This document shows, in pieces, positions 35,967 to 44,352 of a DNA stretch of 64,000 nt. Origin of the DNA: Actinocorallia longicatena (GTDB taxonomy: Bacteria; Actinomycetota; Actinomycetes; Streptosporangiales; Streptosporangiaceae); assembly GCF_039534125.1 (NCBI RefSeq), contig NZ_BAAAUV010000003.1, forward strand, positions 1 through 64,000, written 5' to 3'. Positions within the stretch are counted from its first letter, which is position 1, and each line of letters starts with the position of its first letter. The notes below the pieces were generated by a model, which was not told the DNA's origin, made no database searches, and saw nothing but the letters and a program-made list of their open reading frames with translations. Made by a program: the position numbers and the translations under genes.

Positions 35967-36596
35967 TCAGTACTTGCCGAGGTCGCGGACCAGGTCGAGG
36001 CCGAAGACCAGATCGAGGTGGACGGCCGTCTCGAACTTCGCGCCCGGTTCCAGGTCGGAGGCGGCGAGATCGTCGAGGACGGCCAGGGCCGCCGGGGCGT
36101 CGAGATCCTCGCAGAGGGCGGCGATGGCGCGGTCGGCCGTCGGCTGGTGGAGGGGCCGGGCCGTTGTGGTCCCCCAGCGGGCGATGTCGCGGCGCCAGGC
36201 GTCGAGGCGGGATTCGGCCCCGGCGAGGGATTCCGGTCCGATCCGGGCCTCCGCACGGTAGTGAACCGAGAGGAGCAGGAGGCGCACCGCCAGCGGATCA
36301 CCCGGTGGCGCCGTCCACTCCGCGACGGCCACCTCCGTTGCGGACGTGACGTTTCCCACACTCAGCGACCCCGGCAACGGGTCCCCGCCGTGCAGCGGGG
36401 GGATGTTCCAGGGGGTGTGATCAACGTCGTGAGCTGCTGTGGTGAGGGTGCGGCGGCGCAACCGGGGGGCCAGGCGGCGCAGAAGGTCCGCGGTGAGGCA
36501 GACGCGCAGGTCATCCGGCTGCTGGACATAGAGTTTGAGGGGCCCGGGCCGGACTCCGACGACCTGTCCGGTCCGGGTCTCAAAGAGGCGCAGCAT
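35967..36596 (-). CDS. Cysteinyl-tRNA synthetase-like protein lacking catalytic motifs
   Basis: A 209-aa protein. The start MLRLFETRTGQVVGVRPG, then LKLYVQQPDDLRVCLTADLL, mimics the CysRS/MshC N-terminus (LYDT..G..VYVCGPTVYD), but the zinc Cys and HIGH are missing and no KMSKS is present. The C-terminal half (DPLAVRLLLLSVHYRAEARI, LDAPAALAVLDDLAAS, GAKFETAVHLDLVFGLDL) resembles the CysRS helical domain. It is half the length of a real synthetase, so it cannot aminoacylate. Possible regulator or relict paralogue. ATG at 36596. Confidence 0.7.
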   Translation of the reverse strand: MLRLFETRTGQVVGVRPGPLKLYVQQPDDLRVCLTADLLRRLAPRLRRRTLTTAAHDVDHTPWNIPPLHGGDPLPGSLSVGNVTSATEVAVAEWTAPPGDPLAVRLLLLSVHYRAEARIGPESLAGAESRLDAWRRDIARWGTTTARPLHQPTADRAIAALCEDLDAPAALAVLDDLAASDLEPGAKFETAVHLDLVFGLDLVRDLGKY

Positions 36597-36727
36597 GCCC
36601 CCACCCTAGGCGGGCCGCGCCCGACACCCGGCGGGCCCCCGGGGTTGACGTGACGCTCGCCACCCCTCCCCGCCACCGGGCGGATCCCCGGCCGGCTGTC
36701 CTTACCGGTTGGTAGCCTGCCGCTCTG

Positions 36728-37789
36728 ATGATGAAGACAGCGCCAGGATTCGGGCAGGCACAGGTCGCCCTGCCGATCACCGCGGAGAGCCAGCCCGACC
36801 TCTGGATGCTCGTCCAGGACACGGCCGCGCGGCTCGGCGTTCCCGCCCCCCGGCGGATCGAGATCTACCCGGTGCCCGAGGTCGCCGCCGCCCCCGGACG
36901 CCTGCTGCTCGGCCTCCCCTACGTGCTCGACCTGCCGGCCGACGAGCTGGCCGCGGTGATCGCCCACGAGCTGGTGCACCTGCACGCGAACGTCCCGGCG
37001 GCGGACGCCCTGGTCGCCCAGGTCGTCTCGCCGGAGTCCGTCGCGGCGGCGCTGGTCCACGGCTCCTACCTGTCGCTGACGTTCGAGCGGTTCGTGCTGC
37101 AGTACGTCAGCCCGCTGGCGGCCGAGGGCTGGTACCCGGTCGACCTGTGGGACGCCTGGCGCTGGACCCTCCGGCAGGACCGGGACCGCTTCCCCCTGCC
37201 CGAGCTGGCGGGGCGCGTCACGGCGCTGCTGGGCAGTCCCGCGCTTCCGCCGCCCGCGCCCGGGGTGCGGCCCGTCCCGCTGCGCCCGCTGGGCGTCGAG
37301 GTCGAGGCGGCCTTCGCGAAGCTGCTGGCCGAGCGCCTGACGGCCGCCCGCACGGCCTCCCCGGCGCCCAGTGGTCATCTGATCCCGTTCGGCTCCGTCC
37401 CCGTCGCCGGGGCGGGACTGCGGGCCGTCACCTTCGACACCGCCGACCAGGGCGTGTGGGACACCGCCATCGCAGCGTGCGCCCAGCGCATCCGCGAGAC
37501 CGTCGCCGGGATGGGCGGGGGGCACGTCCTCGACCTGGTCCGGCGGGGCCGGGCGACCGAGCTCCTGCGGCGCTGCGGAGCCGAGTCGCCCGACCTGTTC
37601 CCCGTCGTGCGGAGCCTCGGTCCGCTGCTGGCCGACGCGCTGCACCGGCGCGGCTACCGGCCCGAGATCCTGCTCCAGCAGCATCTGCTGACCGGGCCCG
37701 CCTTCGACAAGATCGATGTGCATTCCCTGATCTCACCGTTCGAGCAGGGGGCGGCTCCGTCGCCGCTTTTGCTGGACCTTCTGGCCTGA
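36728..37789 (+). CDS. M48-type metallopeptidase domain protein
   Basis: A 353-aa protein with the zinc motif HELVHLH (HExxH at 80-84) in ADELAAVIAHELVHLHANV, typical of M48/HtpX-like peptidases. No clear transmembrane helix, unlike HtpX, so possibly cytosolic or peripheral. The C-terminal 200 residues are not recognised. A tandem ATG ATG start. It stands alone between the divergent CysRS-like gene and a lipoprotein gene. Confidence 0.78.
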   Translation: MMKTAPGFGQAQVALPITAESQPDLWMLVQDTAARLGVPAPRRIEIYPVPEVAAAPGRLLLGLPYVLDLPADELAAVIAHELVHLHANVPAADALVAQVVSPESVAAALVHGSYLSLTFERFVLQYVSPLAAEGWYPVDLWDAWRWTLRQDRDRFPLPELAGRVTALLGSPALPPPAPGVRPVPLRPLGVEVEAAFAKLLAERLTAARTASPAPSGHLIPFGSVPVAGAGLRAVTFDTADQGVWDTAIAACAQRIRETVAGMGGGHVLDLVRRGRATELLRRCGAESPDLFPVVRSLGPLLADALHRRGYRPEILLQQHLLTGPAFDKIDVHSLISPFEQGAAPSPLLLDLLA

Positions 37790-37863
37790 TAATGTGACTT
37801 CGCGTTACCATATTGTTTCCCAGGGTGATGTTCCGCTGGTCAAGAGGGCTTTAAGCTGCGGCC

Positions 37864-38370
37864 ATGCGCGAAGCGTTCGGGCTGCTCGCGGCCGTCCTCC
37901 TCACGGGGTGCGCGGCCGGGGCGGAGGAGTTCAGGCCGGCCGGTACGCCCCCCGCGGCGCCGGTGGCGTCCCCGGCGGCCGATGATCGCCGGGGCTCGGT
38001 CCTGGCGGCCTACAGGGAGTTCCAGCGGGTCTTCGAGAGCGCGCTGGCCACCAACGACCCGGGTGAGATCGCCTCGGTGGCGGGACCGCCCGTCGCCGGG
38101 AACCTGATCGCCCAGGTCGAGCGGCAGGGCCGCGAGGGGGTGGTGCGGCGCAGCCACTCGGCGCTGAATCCGAGGATCGTCCGGATCCGGCGGGGACGGG
38201 CCGAGGTGCTCGACTGCGTGACCGCCTCCGGGTTCTCGACCTACGACGCGGGGACGGGCCGCAGGCTCCCCGCGCGGCCGGTCAGGGAGCGCGGGCTGCT
38301 GCACGCGACCCTGCGGGACCACGGCGGCTGGAAGGTCGTCGGGCTGGAGCTGCTGGAGCGCCGATGCTGA
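37864..38370 (+). CDS. Lipoprotein, first gene of duplicated surface cassette
   Basis: A 168-aa protein with signal peptide and lipobox LLTGC (Cys near residue 17), a Pro/Ala linker, then a domain LAAYREFQRVFESALATNDP, VVRRSHSALNPRIVRIR, VLDCVTASGF, GGWKVVGLELLERRC. It is paralogous to the protein at 44353-44916, sharing layout, VLDC and the Cys as last residue. The stop overlaps the start of the next gene at the junction CGATGCTGA, exactly as in the second cassette. Function unknown; probably an outer-face partner of the following secreted protein. Confidence 0.8.
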   Translation: MREAFGLLAAVLLTGCAAGAEEFRPAGTPPAAPVASPAADDRRGSVLAAYREFQRVFESALATNDPGEIASVAGPPVAGNLIAQVERQGREGVVRRSHSALNPRIVRIRRGRAEVLDCVTASGFSTYDAGTGRRLPARPVRERGLLHATLRDHGGWKVVGLELLERRC

Positions 38371-39008
38371 TCCTGCTGCTGCCTGCGGCGGCGGCCGAGC
38401 CGCCCGCCTCCTGCTCGGTGGCCTCCCTGCACTGCCTGGTCACCGCGGGCGGCAAACGGCCCGGCCACGGCCGCCCGCACAAGGGCGGGGTGCGGCCCGT
38501 CGAGCTGATCGGCTGCCCGAAGACCGAGCGGATCTGCGCGACGACGCTCGTGCCCGTCCCGAAGGTGTCCACCCGCGACGTCGTCGAGATGGCGGTCGCC
38601 GGGCTGGAGCTGGAGTTCCCCCGCCCCCGCACCTACTCCGCGCCGGTGACCTGGGTGCGGGTGCCGACCGCGCTGTGGGTGCAGAGGAGCGCGTGGCGGC
38701 CGGTCCGCGCGTCGGCGAGCGCGGGCGGCCAGACGGTCGTCCTGCGCGGACGGCCCACGCGGATCCGCTGGGACCTCGGCGACGGCGACGAGGTCTGCTC
38801 CTCGCCCGGCTCCCGGAACGGCCCCTGCTTCCACACCTGGCAACGCTCCTCCCCCACCCCCTACGAGGTGACCGCGACCGTCGAGTACCGCCTCACCTGG
38901 ACGTGCGAGGGCCGATGCGACCGGCGATCCGGCGACATCGGCCCCCTCCCCTCCACCGGCCGGACCACGATCACCGTCCACGAGGTCCAGACGGTGACCG
39001 GTCCTTAG
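38364..39008 (+). CDS. Secreted PKD-like protein, second gene of duplicated cassette
   Basis: A 214-aa protein with a short signal-like start (MLILLLPAAAAEPPASCSV). The beta-rich body contains IRWDLGDGDEVCSSPGSRN, GPCFHTWQRSS and YEVTATVEYRLTWTCEGRC, a PKD-like pattern with paired Cys. It is paralogous to 44910-45701 (FVRVKTSFWIDR, WSFFEDGGEPVKCVG, CEHTFKYSS, LHWRVEWICVVGC). Overlaps the lipoprotein gene by 7 bp and ends 4 bp inside the convergent MFS gene. Confidence 0.75.
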   Translation: MLILLLPAAAAEPPASCSVASLHCLVTAGGKRPGHGRPHKGGVRPVELIGCPKTERICATTLVPVPKVSTRDVVEMAVAGLELEFPRPRTYSAPVTWVRVPTALWVQRSAWRPVRASASAGGQTVVLRGRPTRIRWDLGDGDEVCSSPGSRNGPCFHTWQRSSPTPYEVTATVEYRLTWTCEGRCDRRSGDIGPLPSTGRTTITVHEVQTVTGP

Positions 39009-40396
39009 ACAGCCACCGGCTCCGGCTCCGGGACGGACTCGGCGACCTGCCGGCGGCGGAGGGTGGCCAGGGCCAGGGGGACCGCCAGGGCGACGATCAC
39101 TCCGGCGACGACCAGGGTGAACTGGTAGGCGTCCAGGAAGGCGGCGGGGGTCTGGTCGGTCTGGCGGGCCGAGAGGATCGCGCCGAGGACCGTCACGCCG
39201 AGCAGGCCGAAGACCTCGCGCGAGACGTTGAGCATGCCGCTGGCGATGCCCGACTCCGACGCCGGGACCCCGCTGATGATCACGTCGGTGAGCGGGATCA
39301 GCATCCCCGCGCCCATCCCGTAGACGAGGAACGGGGCGAGCAGGTCGAGGTAGCCGCCGTCCGCGCCGATCGTCGAGATCCAGCCGACCGACAGGCCCAT
39401 CAGGCCCATGCCGACGGCGACCGTCACGGCGGCGCCGATCCGCTTGACGAGCTGGTCGGAGACCGCCGCCATCACGGCCATGACCAGCGCGAGCGGCACG
39501 AACGCCGCACCGGCCTCGGTCGGGCTGAAGCCCAGGACGTTCTGCAGGTAGAGGGTGAGGAAGAAATAGATCCCGAAGACGCCGAACGCCCAGAGCCCGG
39601 TGATCAGCAGGCCCCCGCTGAAGCTGACCTTCCGGAACAGGCGCAGGTCGATCATCGGGTCGGCCGACCGGAGTTCCACGAGGACGAACAGCGCGGCGGC
39701 GACCGCGGCGACCGCGAACGAGCCGATGATCAGCGCGGAGCCCCAGCCGTGACCGTCGCCCTCGATCAGGCCGAAGGTCAGGGCGAACAGGCCGACCGAG
39801 GAGGCCAGCAGCCCGGGGACGTCCACCGGGCGGCGCGAGCCGGAGTCGGCGGGCAGGTGCCGGACGGCGAGGACGGCCGTCACGACGCCGAACGGGACGT
39901 TGATCAGGAAGATCCACCCCCAGGAGGCGTGTTCGCTGAGCACCCCGCCGATCAGCGGGCCGAGGGCCAGCGCCAGCGCCCCGGTCCCGCCCCACAGGCC
40001 GATGGCCTTGGCGCGCTCCGCGGGCTCGGTGAACAGGGCGGCGATCGCCGACAGCGCCGCCGGCGCCAGCAGCGCCGCCCCGACACCCTGCACGGCGCGC
40101 GCCCCGATCAGGAGCTCCGGGCTGCCCGCGATCCCGGCGAGCGCCGAGGCTGCGGTGAAGATCGCCAGCCCGCCCAGGAAGGTGTTCCGGACGCCGAAGA
40201 CGTCGGCGAGCCTGCCCCCCGCCATCAGCAGACCGGCGAAGACGAGGATGTAGGAGCTGACGATCCACTCGAGGCCCGAGATCGAGAGATCGAGGTCGCG
40301 CTGGATGGACGGCAGCGCGACGTTGACGACGTTGTTGTCCAGATAAGTCATGAACGTGCCGAGGGCGACGGCCCCCAAGGCGACCCAGCGGTTCAC
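39005..40396 (-). CDS. DHA2-type MFS drug efflux transporter
   Basis: A 463-aa integral membrane protein with about 14 helices. Motifs: NNVVNVALPSIQRDL, LLMAGGRLADVFGVRNTFLG (motif A), GARAVQGVGAALLAPAALSA (motif C-like), WIFLINVPFGVVTAVLAVRH. A proton-driven multidrug exporter of the QacA/EmrB kind. GTG at 40396 with AGGAGG about 8 bases upstream; the longer frame is discarded. Divergent from a TetR gene with an operator array in between, so probably repressed by it. Confidence 0.93.
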   Translation of the reverse strand: MNRWVALGAVALGTFMTYLDNNVVNVALPSIQRDLDLSISGLEWIVSSYILVFAGLLMAGGRLADVFGVRNTFLGGLAIFTAASALAGIAGSPELLIGARAVQGVGAALLAPAALSAIAALFTEPAERAKAIGLWGGTGALALALGPLIGGVLSEHASWGWIFLINVPFGVVTAVLAVRHLPADSGSRRPVDVPGLLASSVGLFALTFGLIEGDGHGWGSALIIGSFAVAAVAAALFVLVELRSADPMIDLRLFRKVSFSGGLLITGLWAFGVFGIYFFLTLYLQNVLGFSPTEAGAAFVPLALVMAVMAAVSDQLVKRIGAAVTVAVGMGLMGLSVGWISTIGADGGYLDLLAPFLVYGMGAGMLIPLTDVIISGVPASESGIASGMLNVSREVFGLLGVTVLGAILSARQTDQTPAAFLDAYQFTLVVAGVIVALAVPLALATLRRRQVAESVPEPEPVAV

Positions 40397-40409
40397 CGGA
40401 AATCCCTCC

Positions 40410-40469
40410 TGTACGACGTACTTGTACGGTGTACATGTACGACGTACATCAGAACTTGTACGGCGTATA
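40410..40469. promoter_or_regulatory. Array of four 13-bp semi-palindromes, TetR operator
   Basis: Three contiguous units, TGTACGACGTACT (40410-40422), TGTACGGTGTACA (40423-40435) and TGTACGACGTACA (40436-40448), plus TGTACGGCGTATA (40457-40469) after 8 bp. Consensus TGTACGNCGTACA, nearly dyad-symmetric. Fills most of the 111-bp divergent region between the MFS and TetR genes. Confidence 0.85.
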
Positions 40470-40507
40470 GTTGTCAAGTCGTCCAGATCAGGGAGGTGAC
40501 GCGGGCG

Positions 40508-41155
40508 ATGGCACTCACCAGGGAGGCGGTCGTCGAGAGCGCGTTGAGGCTCGGCGACGCCGAGGGGCTCGACGCGGTCACCATCAGACGGCTGGCACAG
40601 GAGCTGGGCGTCACGCCCATGGCGCTCTACTGGCACTTCAAGAACAAGGATCTGCTGTTCATCGGCATGATCGACGAGCTGATGGCCGACGTCTGCGTCG
40701 ACCTCGGCACCGATCCATGGCTGGCCGGGGTGCGCGGCCAGGTCGACGCCCTGGTCGCCGGGCTGCGCGCCCATCCCTACATGCCGGAGCTCTTCCAGCT
40801 CACCGAGAAGATCCGGTCGGAGAACTTCGCCAGGGCCACCGAGGCCGCGCTGACGTTCCTGACCCGGGGCGGCTTCCCGCTCGGACGGGCCTACCAGGTG
40901 GCGTCCTACCTGCTCCAGGCGTCGTGCGCGCTGGTCGCCAACCAGCCCTGCCCCGTCGCGCAGCAGCTCGTCGACCCCGGCGCCTGGCTGCACCAGATGC
41001 GGCTGGGCCTGAGCCGGTATCCGAGCACGGTCTTCCCCCTGCTCAACGCCTACAGCGAGGAGCTCGTGGAGCGTCCGGATCTCGACGACTACTACGGGTA
41101 CGGCGTCGAGCTGATCATGGCGAGCATCGAGACGATGGCGGCCCGGGAGCCCTGA
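40508..41155 (+). CDS. TetR-family regulator of adjacent MFS pump
   Basis: A 215-aa protein. N-terminal HTH VVESALRLGDAEGLDAVTIR with LAQELGVTPMALYWHFKNKD, the TetR class signature, and a C-terminal TetR_C-like helical ligand domain. Likely represses its own gene and the divergent efflux pump through the 13-mer array. ATG at 40508 with GGAGG about 11 bases upstream; a GTG four codons earlier is possible. A hairpin at 41165-41196 follows its stop. Confidence 0.93.
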   Translation: MALTREAVVESALRLGDAEGLDAVTIRRLAQELGVTPMALYWHFKNKDLLFIGMIDELMADVCVDLGTDPWLAGVRGQVDALVAGLRAHPYMPELFQLTEKIRSENFARATEAALTFLTRGGFPLGRAYQVASYLLQASCALVANQPCPVAQQLVDPGAWLHQMRLGLSRYPSTVFPLLNAYSEELVERPDLDDYYGYGVELIMASIETMAAREP

Positions 41156-41164
41156 GAAAGGCGA

Positions 41165-41196
41165 GACGGCCCCGGACTTGTGGTCATGGGGCCGTC
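41165..41196 (+). terminator. Hairpin after TetR gene
   Basis: GACGGCCCC (41165-41173) pairs perfectly with GGGGCCGTC (41188-41196) over a 14-nt loop, 10 bp after the TetR stop. No U-tract follows. Probable terminator separating it from the convergent small HTH gene. Confidence 0.55.
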
Positions 41197-41284
41197 GGGC
41201 ACCGGACCGCGGACCCTGGTGGGGATCTCACGGCAGTGGAGCGGTCCGGGCGGCTCCGCGGAAGCGCCCGCCCGGACCTGCTCG

Positions 41285-41500
41285 TCAGGAAGCCTTCGCC
41301 GTTCGGCGGGCTCCGCCCCTGCTGCGCAGGTTCACACCGTGGTCCACGAGGAGCCGGTGAACGGCCCCGTAGGACCTCCCGGTCTCCGCCGCCAGCTGAC
41401 GGATGCTCTGGCCGGACGCGTACTTGGCGGCCAGATCCTTGGCAAGCTGGTCCCGGCGGTCACCGGTCAGACGCTCACCCTTCTTCACGGCTTCGGACAT
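41285..41500 (-). CDS. Small helix-turn-helix protein
   Basis: A 71-aa protein: RLTGDRRDQLAKDLAAKYAS, QSIRQLAAETGRSYGAVHRL, LLVDHGVNLRSRGGARR. One HTH with a basic tail, a streptomycete/actinomycete family of very small DNA-binding proteins. Paralogue at 50082-50291. ATG at 41500 with GGAGG 4 bases upstream; a longer open frame upstream is not supported. Target unknown. Confidence 0.85.
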   Translation of the reverse strand: MSEAVKKGERLTGDRRDQLAKDLAAKYASGQSIRQLAAETGRSYGAVHRLLVDHGVNLRSRGGARRTAKAS

Positions 41501-41643
41501 GACGCCTCCATCCATGGTGGTTCGCTCGTCTAGATCACAGTAACTCCGGAAGATCGCACTTGCTACGGTCGGGGGGAGACTTCCGTCACGGATGGCAGTC
41601 AATCAGTACGGATTTGTAGGTTTTTTTCCTTCAGGACAGACTG

Positions 41644-42597
41644 GTGAACATGACCGTCAAGATCGCCATTGCCCCCGAGAACGCGCTGGCAGGCGTCGGC
41701 CGCAGCACGGACGTCGACCTGGCGGCGCTGCGCGAGAAGGTCGCCGGGGCCGTCGCCGAGGGCGGCGGGAAGGTCGTCCCGGCGGCCGAGGCCGAGGGCC
41801 TGGTCTGGCTGCTCCCCGGGGGGCCCGAGCCGCTGATCGAGCTGCTGAACGATCATCCGGCCGTCCGGTGGGTCCAGCTTCCCTGGGCGGGCGTCGAGCA
41901 CTTCGCCCCGGCCTTCGCGCTCCCGCCGGTCTTCACCTGCGCCAAGGGATCCTTCGCCCCGCAGGTCAGCGAGCACGCCCTGATGCTGATCCTGGCCTGC
42001 CTGCGCGACGTGACCCGCAAGGCCAGGACCCGCTCCTGGCTGTCGATCAACCCGCGCTCCCTGCACGGCCGGACCGTGACGATCCTCGGCGGCGGAGGCA
42101 TCGCGGGCGACCTGGTCGACCTGCTCAGGCCGTTCGGCTGCCGGATCAACATCCTGCGGCGCCGTCCGGACCCGATCCCCGGCACCACGCCCATCACCGA
42201 TCTCCACGCGGCCCTGCCCTCGACGGACGTCCTGGTCGTGGCCCTGTCCCTCACGCCCGAGACCCGTCACATCGTCGGCGCCCCGGAACTGGCCCTGCTG
42301 CCGGACCACGCGGTGGTCGTCAACGTCGCCCGCGGCCCCCACATCGACACCGACGCCCTCGTGACGGCCCTCCGGACGGGCGGGATCTCCGCGGCCGGCC
42401 TGGACGTCACCGACCCCGAGCCGCTCCCCGCCGACCACCCCCTGTGGACGTGCGACACCGCCCTGATCACCTCGCACAACGCCGACTCCTCGGTCTACGT
42501 CGCCGAGATGCTCTGCGAACGCGTCACCCGCAACGTCGCCGCCTTCGCCGCCGGCGCTCCCCTGGAAGGCGTCGTCGACCCGGCCACCGGTTACTAG
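41644..42597 (+). CDS. D-isomer-specific 2-hydroxyacid dehydrogenase
   Basis: A 317-aa protein. NAD-binding motif TVTILGGGGIAGDLVDLLRP, catalytic Arg in VVNVARGPHIDTDAL, Glu in DVTDPEPLPADHPLW and His in ITSHNAD. Phosphoglycerate/hydroxypyruvate reductase superfamily; the exact 2-oxoacid is unknown. GTG at 41644 with AGGA 7 bases upstream; ATG two codons later is an alternative. Divergent from the small HTH gene and 4 bp overlapping the convergent gene downstream. Confidence 0.9.
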   Translation: MNMTVKIAIAPENALAGVGRSTDVDLAALREKVAGAVAEGGGKVVPAAEAEGLVWLLPGGPEPLIELLNDHPAVRWVQLPWAGVEHFAPAFALPPVFTCAKGSFAPQVSEHALMLILACLRDVTRKARTRSWLSINPRSLHGRTVTILGGGGIAGDLVDLLRPFGCRINILRRRPDPIPGTTPITDLHAALPSTDVLVVALSLTPETRHIVGAPELALLPDHAVVVNVARGPHIDTDALVTALRTGGISAAGLDVTDPEPLPADHPLWTCDTALITSHNADSSVYVAEMLCERVTRNVAAFAAGAPLEGVVDPATGY

Positions 42598-42929
42598 AAG
42601 TCGGGTTCGCGGGGCGCGGCGCGGCGGGACTCGAAACGGGCCCGGTCGGCGGCGCGGCTCAGCCTGCCGGGGTCGCGGGGGTCGGTCAGATCGCGGTTCT
42701 CGCGGTGCTCGGCGAGGTTCTCGCGCGGGACGGCCCGGTAGTCCTGGCCGGGGATCCTGGAGACGTCCGAGGCATCCACCCAGGCCCGCGAGCCGCGCCA
42801 GCCGCCCTCACCCGTCAGCTCGATCCACAGCAGCTGCGCCCACCAGGAGCGGTCCGGCCTCCTGCCCCAGGAGAGCAGGTAGGCGGGACCACGCGCCATC
42901 CGGTAGAGGACTACCGGCGGAACGGGCAT
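42594..42929 (-). CDS. Conserved hypothetical protein
   Basis: A 111-aa Arg/Trp-rich soluble protein (YLLSWGRRPDRSWWAQLLWI, SRAWVDASDVSRIPGQDY). No family recognised. The two-Trp core followed by a charged tail is reminiscent of small actinobacterial proteins of unknown role. ATG at 42929. Overlaps the dehydrogenase gene end by 4 bp. Confidence 0.65.
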   Translation of the reverse strand: MPVPPVVLYRMARGPAYLLSWGRRPDRSWWAQLLWIELTGEGGWRGSRAWVDASDVSRIPGQDYRAVPRENLAEHRENRDLTDPRDPGRLSRAADRARFESRRAAPREPDF

Positions 42930-43026
42930 GACGGCGACTCTGAGCTGCGGACACGTTCGAACACGTGTCCGGTTTTACCGCATTACACACCCGAACGCCA
43001 GTTCGAAGCCCGGGCGGATCCACGGC

Positions 43027-43380
43027 TCAGGCGGACTCGATCGCTTCGCGCACGGTCTCGTGCAGCCGGAGCGACTGGTCCAGCCTGGTCGTGCGCAGCA
43101 CCCGGGCGATCCGCGGGTTGGCCGCGGCGAGCGCGAACGACCCGTCCTGGTTCCGCAGCCGCTGCCAGATGCCGACCAGGACCGCCAGGCCGGTGCTGTC
43201 GAGGAAGGACACGGCCGTCAGATCGACGACCAGCTTCCGCATCCCGTCGTCGAGCAGCCCCAGCAGGAACTCCCGGAGCACCGGCGCGGTGAAGACGTCG
43301 ACCTCACCGGCCGGGCTGACGACGGTGACGCCCTCCTCTTCATAATGATCAAGACGCAACCGTTCCTCAGCTTTCACCAT
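43027..43380 (-). CDS. STAS-domain anti-anti-sigma factor
   Basis: A 117-aa protein: VTVVSPAGEVDVFTAPVLRE, LVVDLTAVSFLDSTGLAVLV with the phosphorylatable Ser in DSTGL, then FALAAANPRIARVLRTTRLD. Partner-switching antagonist of an anti-sigma kinase; no such kinase gene is adjacent. ATG at 43380 has GGAGG 6 bases upstream and is preferred to one at 43395. Confidence 0.93.
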   Translation of the reverse strand: MVKAEERLRLDHYEEEGVTVVSPAGEVDVFTAPVLREFLLGLLDDGMRKLVVDLTAVSFLDSTGLAVLVGIWQRLRNQDGSFALAAANPRIARVLRTTRLDQSLRLHETVREAIESA

Positions 43381-43445
43381 CGCCACCCTCCACATGTGAG
43401 CCGATCAGAGACAAATCAGATGTGCCGTATCCCTCCTCACGGCTT

Positions 43446-44159
43446 TTATGCGCGATACGGCGGCTGACCTCCGAACGGCCCCGGCTCCGGCCCGCCGTAG
43501 GGCCCCTGCGGCTCCCCGCCGGATCCCGGCGAGTCCCCACCTCCAGGCTGCCCGCCATAGGGCCCCGGCACTCCACCCCCGAACCCGCCACCCTCCCGCG
43601 CCCCATAGGGCGACGGCCCGTCCTGCGGCCCGTAGGGCGACGGCCCGTCCTGCGGCCCGTAGGGCGACGGCCCGTCCTGGGGCCCGGCCCCGTAGGGCGC
43701 CGGCGGCCCTCCATAGGGCCGGACGGCCGCCGGCCTCGCGCGCCATCTCTGCGGCGACACGCTCGCGACCAGCAGCAGCACCCCCAGAACCAGCAGCATC
43801 CCGGACGCGGAGAACCCCAGGATCCTGGTCCGGATCCAGTCCGGCCCCAGGTCGTCGACCAGCTTGAAGGCGTTCCTGAAGTCGAACGCCAGCCACAGCC
43901 CCAGAGCGAGGAACACCGTCCCGGGCACCAGCGACGCCAACGGCGAGACCCGGGCGTTCACCGCGATCCCCACCAGCAGACCCGCCCCGGCGAGTGCGAG
44001 GATCCCCAGGATGAGCTCGGGATCCTGATCCCCCCGCCCGAAGCTCCGGGAGATGGACTCCTGCATCCGTGAGCTCCCCCACGCCGCCAGCCCCAGCACC
44101 AGCGGCACGGCGAAGATCCCGAGGATCCCCCCGAGCACATGCCTGACCCCGTTGACCAT
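43446..44159 (-). CDS. Four-helix membrane protein with Pro/Gly-rich repeat tail
   Basis: A 237-aa protein. Hydrophobic segments near 10-27, 48-66, 72-90 and 112-132 suggest four membrane helices. The C-terminal ~95 residues are Pro/Gly/Tyr-rich with three PQDGPSPYG repeats encoded by a 27-bp DNA repeat. Tail may be a flexible cytoplasmic or cell-wall-facing linker. ATG at 44159 has GGAAGGGG 5 bases upstream. No family recognised. Confidence 0.75.
   Translation of the reverse strand: MVNGVRHVLGGILGIFAVPLVLGLAAWGSSRMQESISRSFGRGDQDPELILGILALAGAGLLVGIAVNARVSPLASLVPGTVFLALGLWLAFDFRNAFKLVDDLGPDWIRTRILGFSASGMLLVLGVLLLVASVSPQRWRARPAAVRPYGGPPAPYGAGPQDGPSPYGPQDGPSPYGPQDGPSPYGAREGGGFGGGVPGPYGGQPGGGDSPGSGGEPQGPYGGPEPGPFGGQPPYRA
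43604..43684 (-). repeat. Three in-frame 27-bp tandem repeats
   Basis: Units at 43604-43630, 43631-43657 and 43658-43684 differ at only two or three positions. They encode the PQDGPSPYG repeat of the membrane protein tail. Coding expansion, not CRISPR. Copy number may vary between strains. Confidence 0.85.
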
Positions 44160-44352
44160 GAAGACCCCTTCCTCAGAACAAGGAGTCTCCCCCGTCACCC
44201 CCGGCCCCCTCTAGGGCCTGTCCGAGAAATAACGACGCGATCCACTCCGGCCTGGGCGATAACGGTTCTGACGTGAACCTTTTCCCGGATCACCCACATG
44301 AGTACGCTTTCTCGTTGCGCACTATCCCGCGACGCAGGATTGAGCCCGAGCC

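Noticed and set aside
43604..43684. Regular 27-bp repeats, CRISPR-like at first sight
   Set aside because: No spacers; units are contiguous and in frame within a coding region.
44213..44250. AGGGCCTGTCCGAGAAATAA looks like an insertion-sequence end
   Set aside because: No partner inverted repeat, target duplication or transposase fragment nearby.
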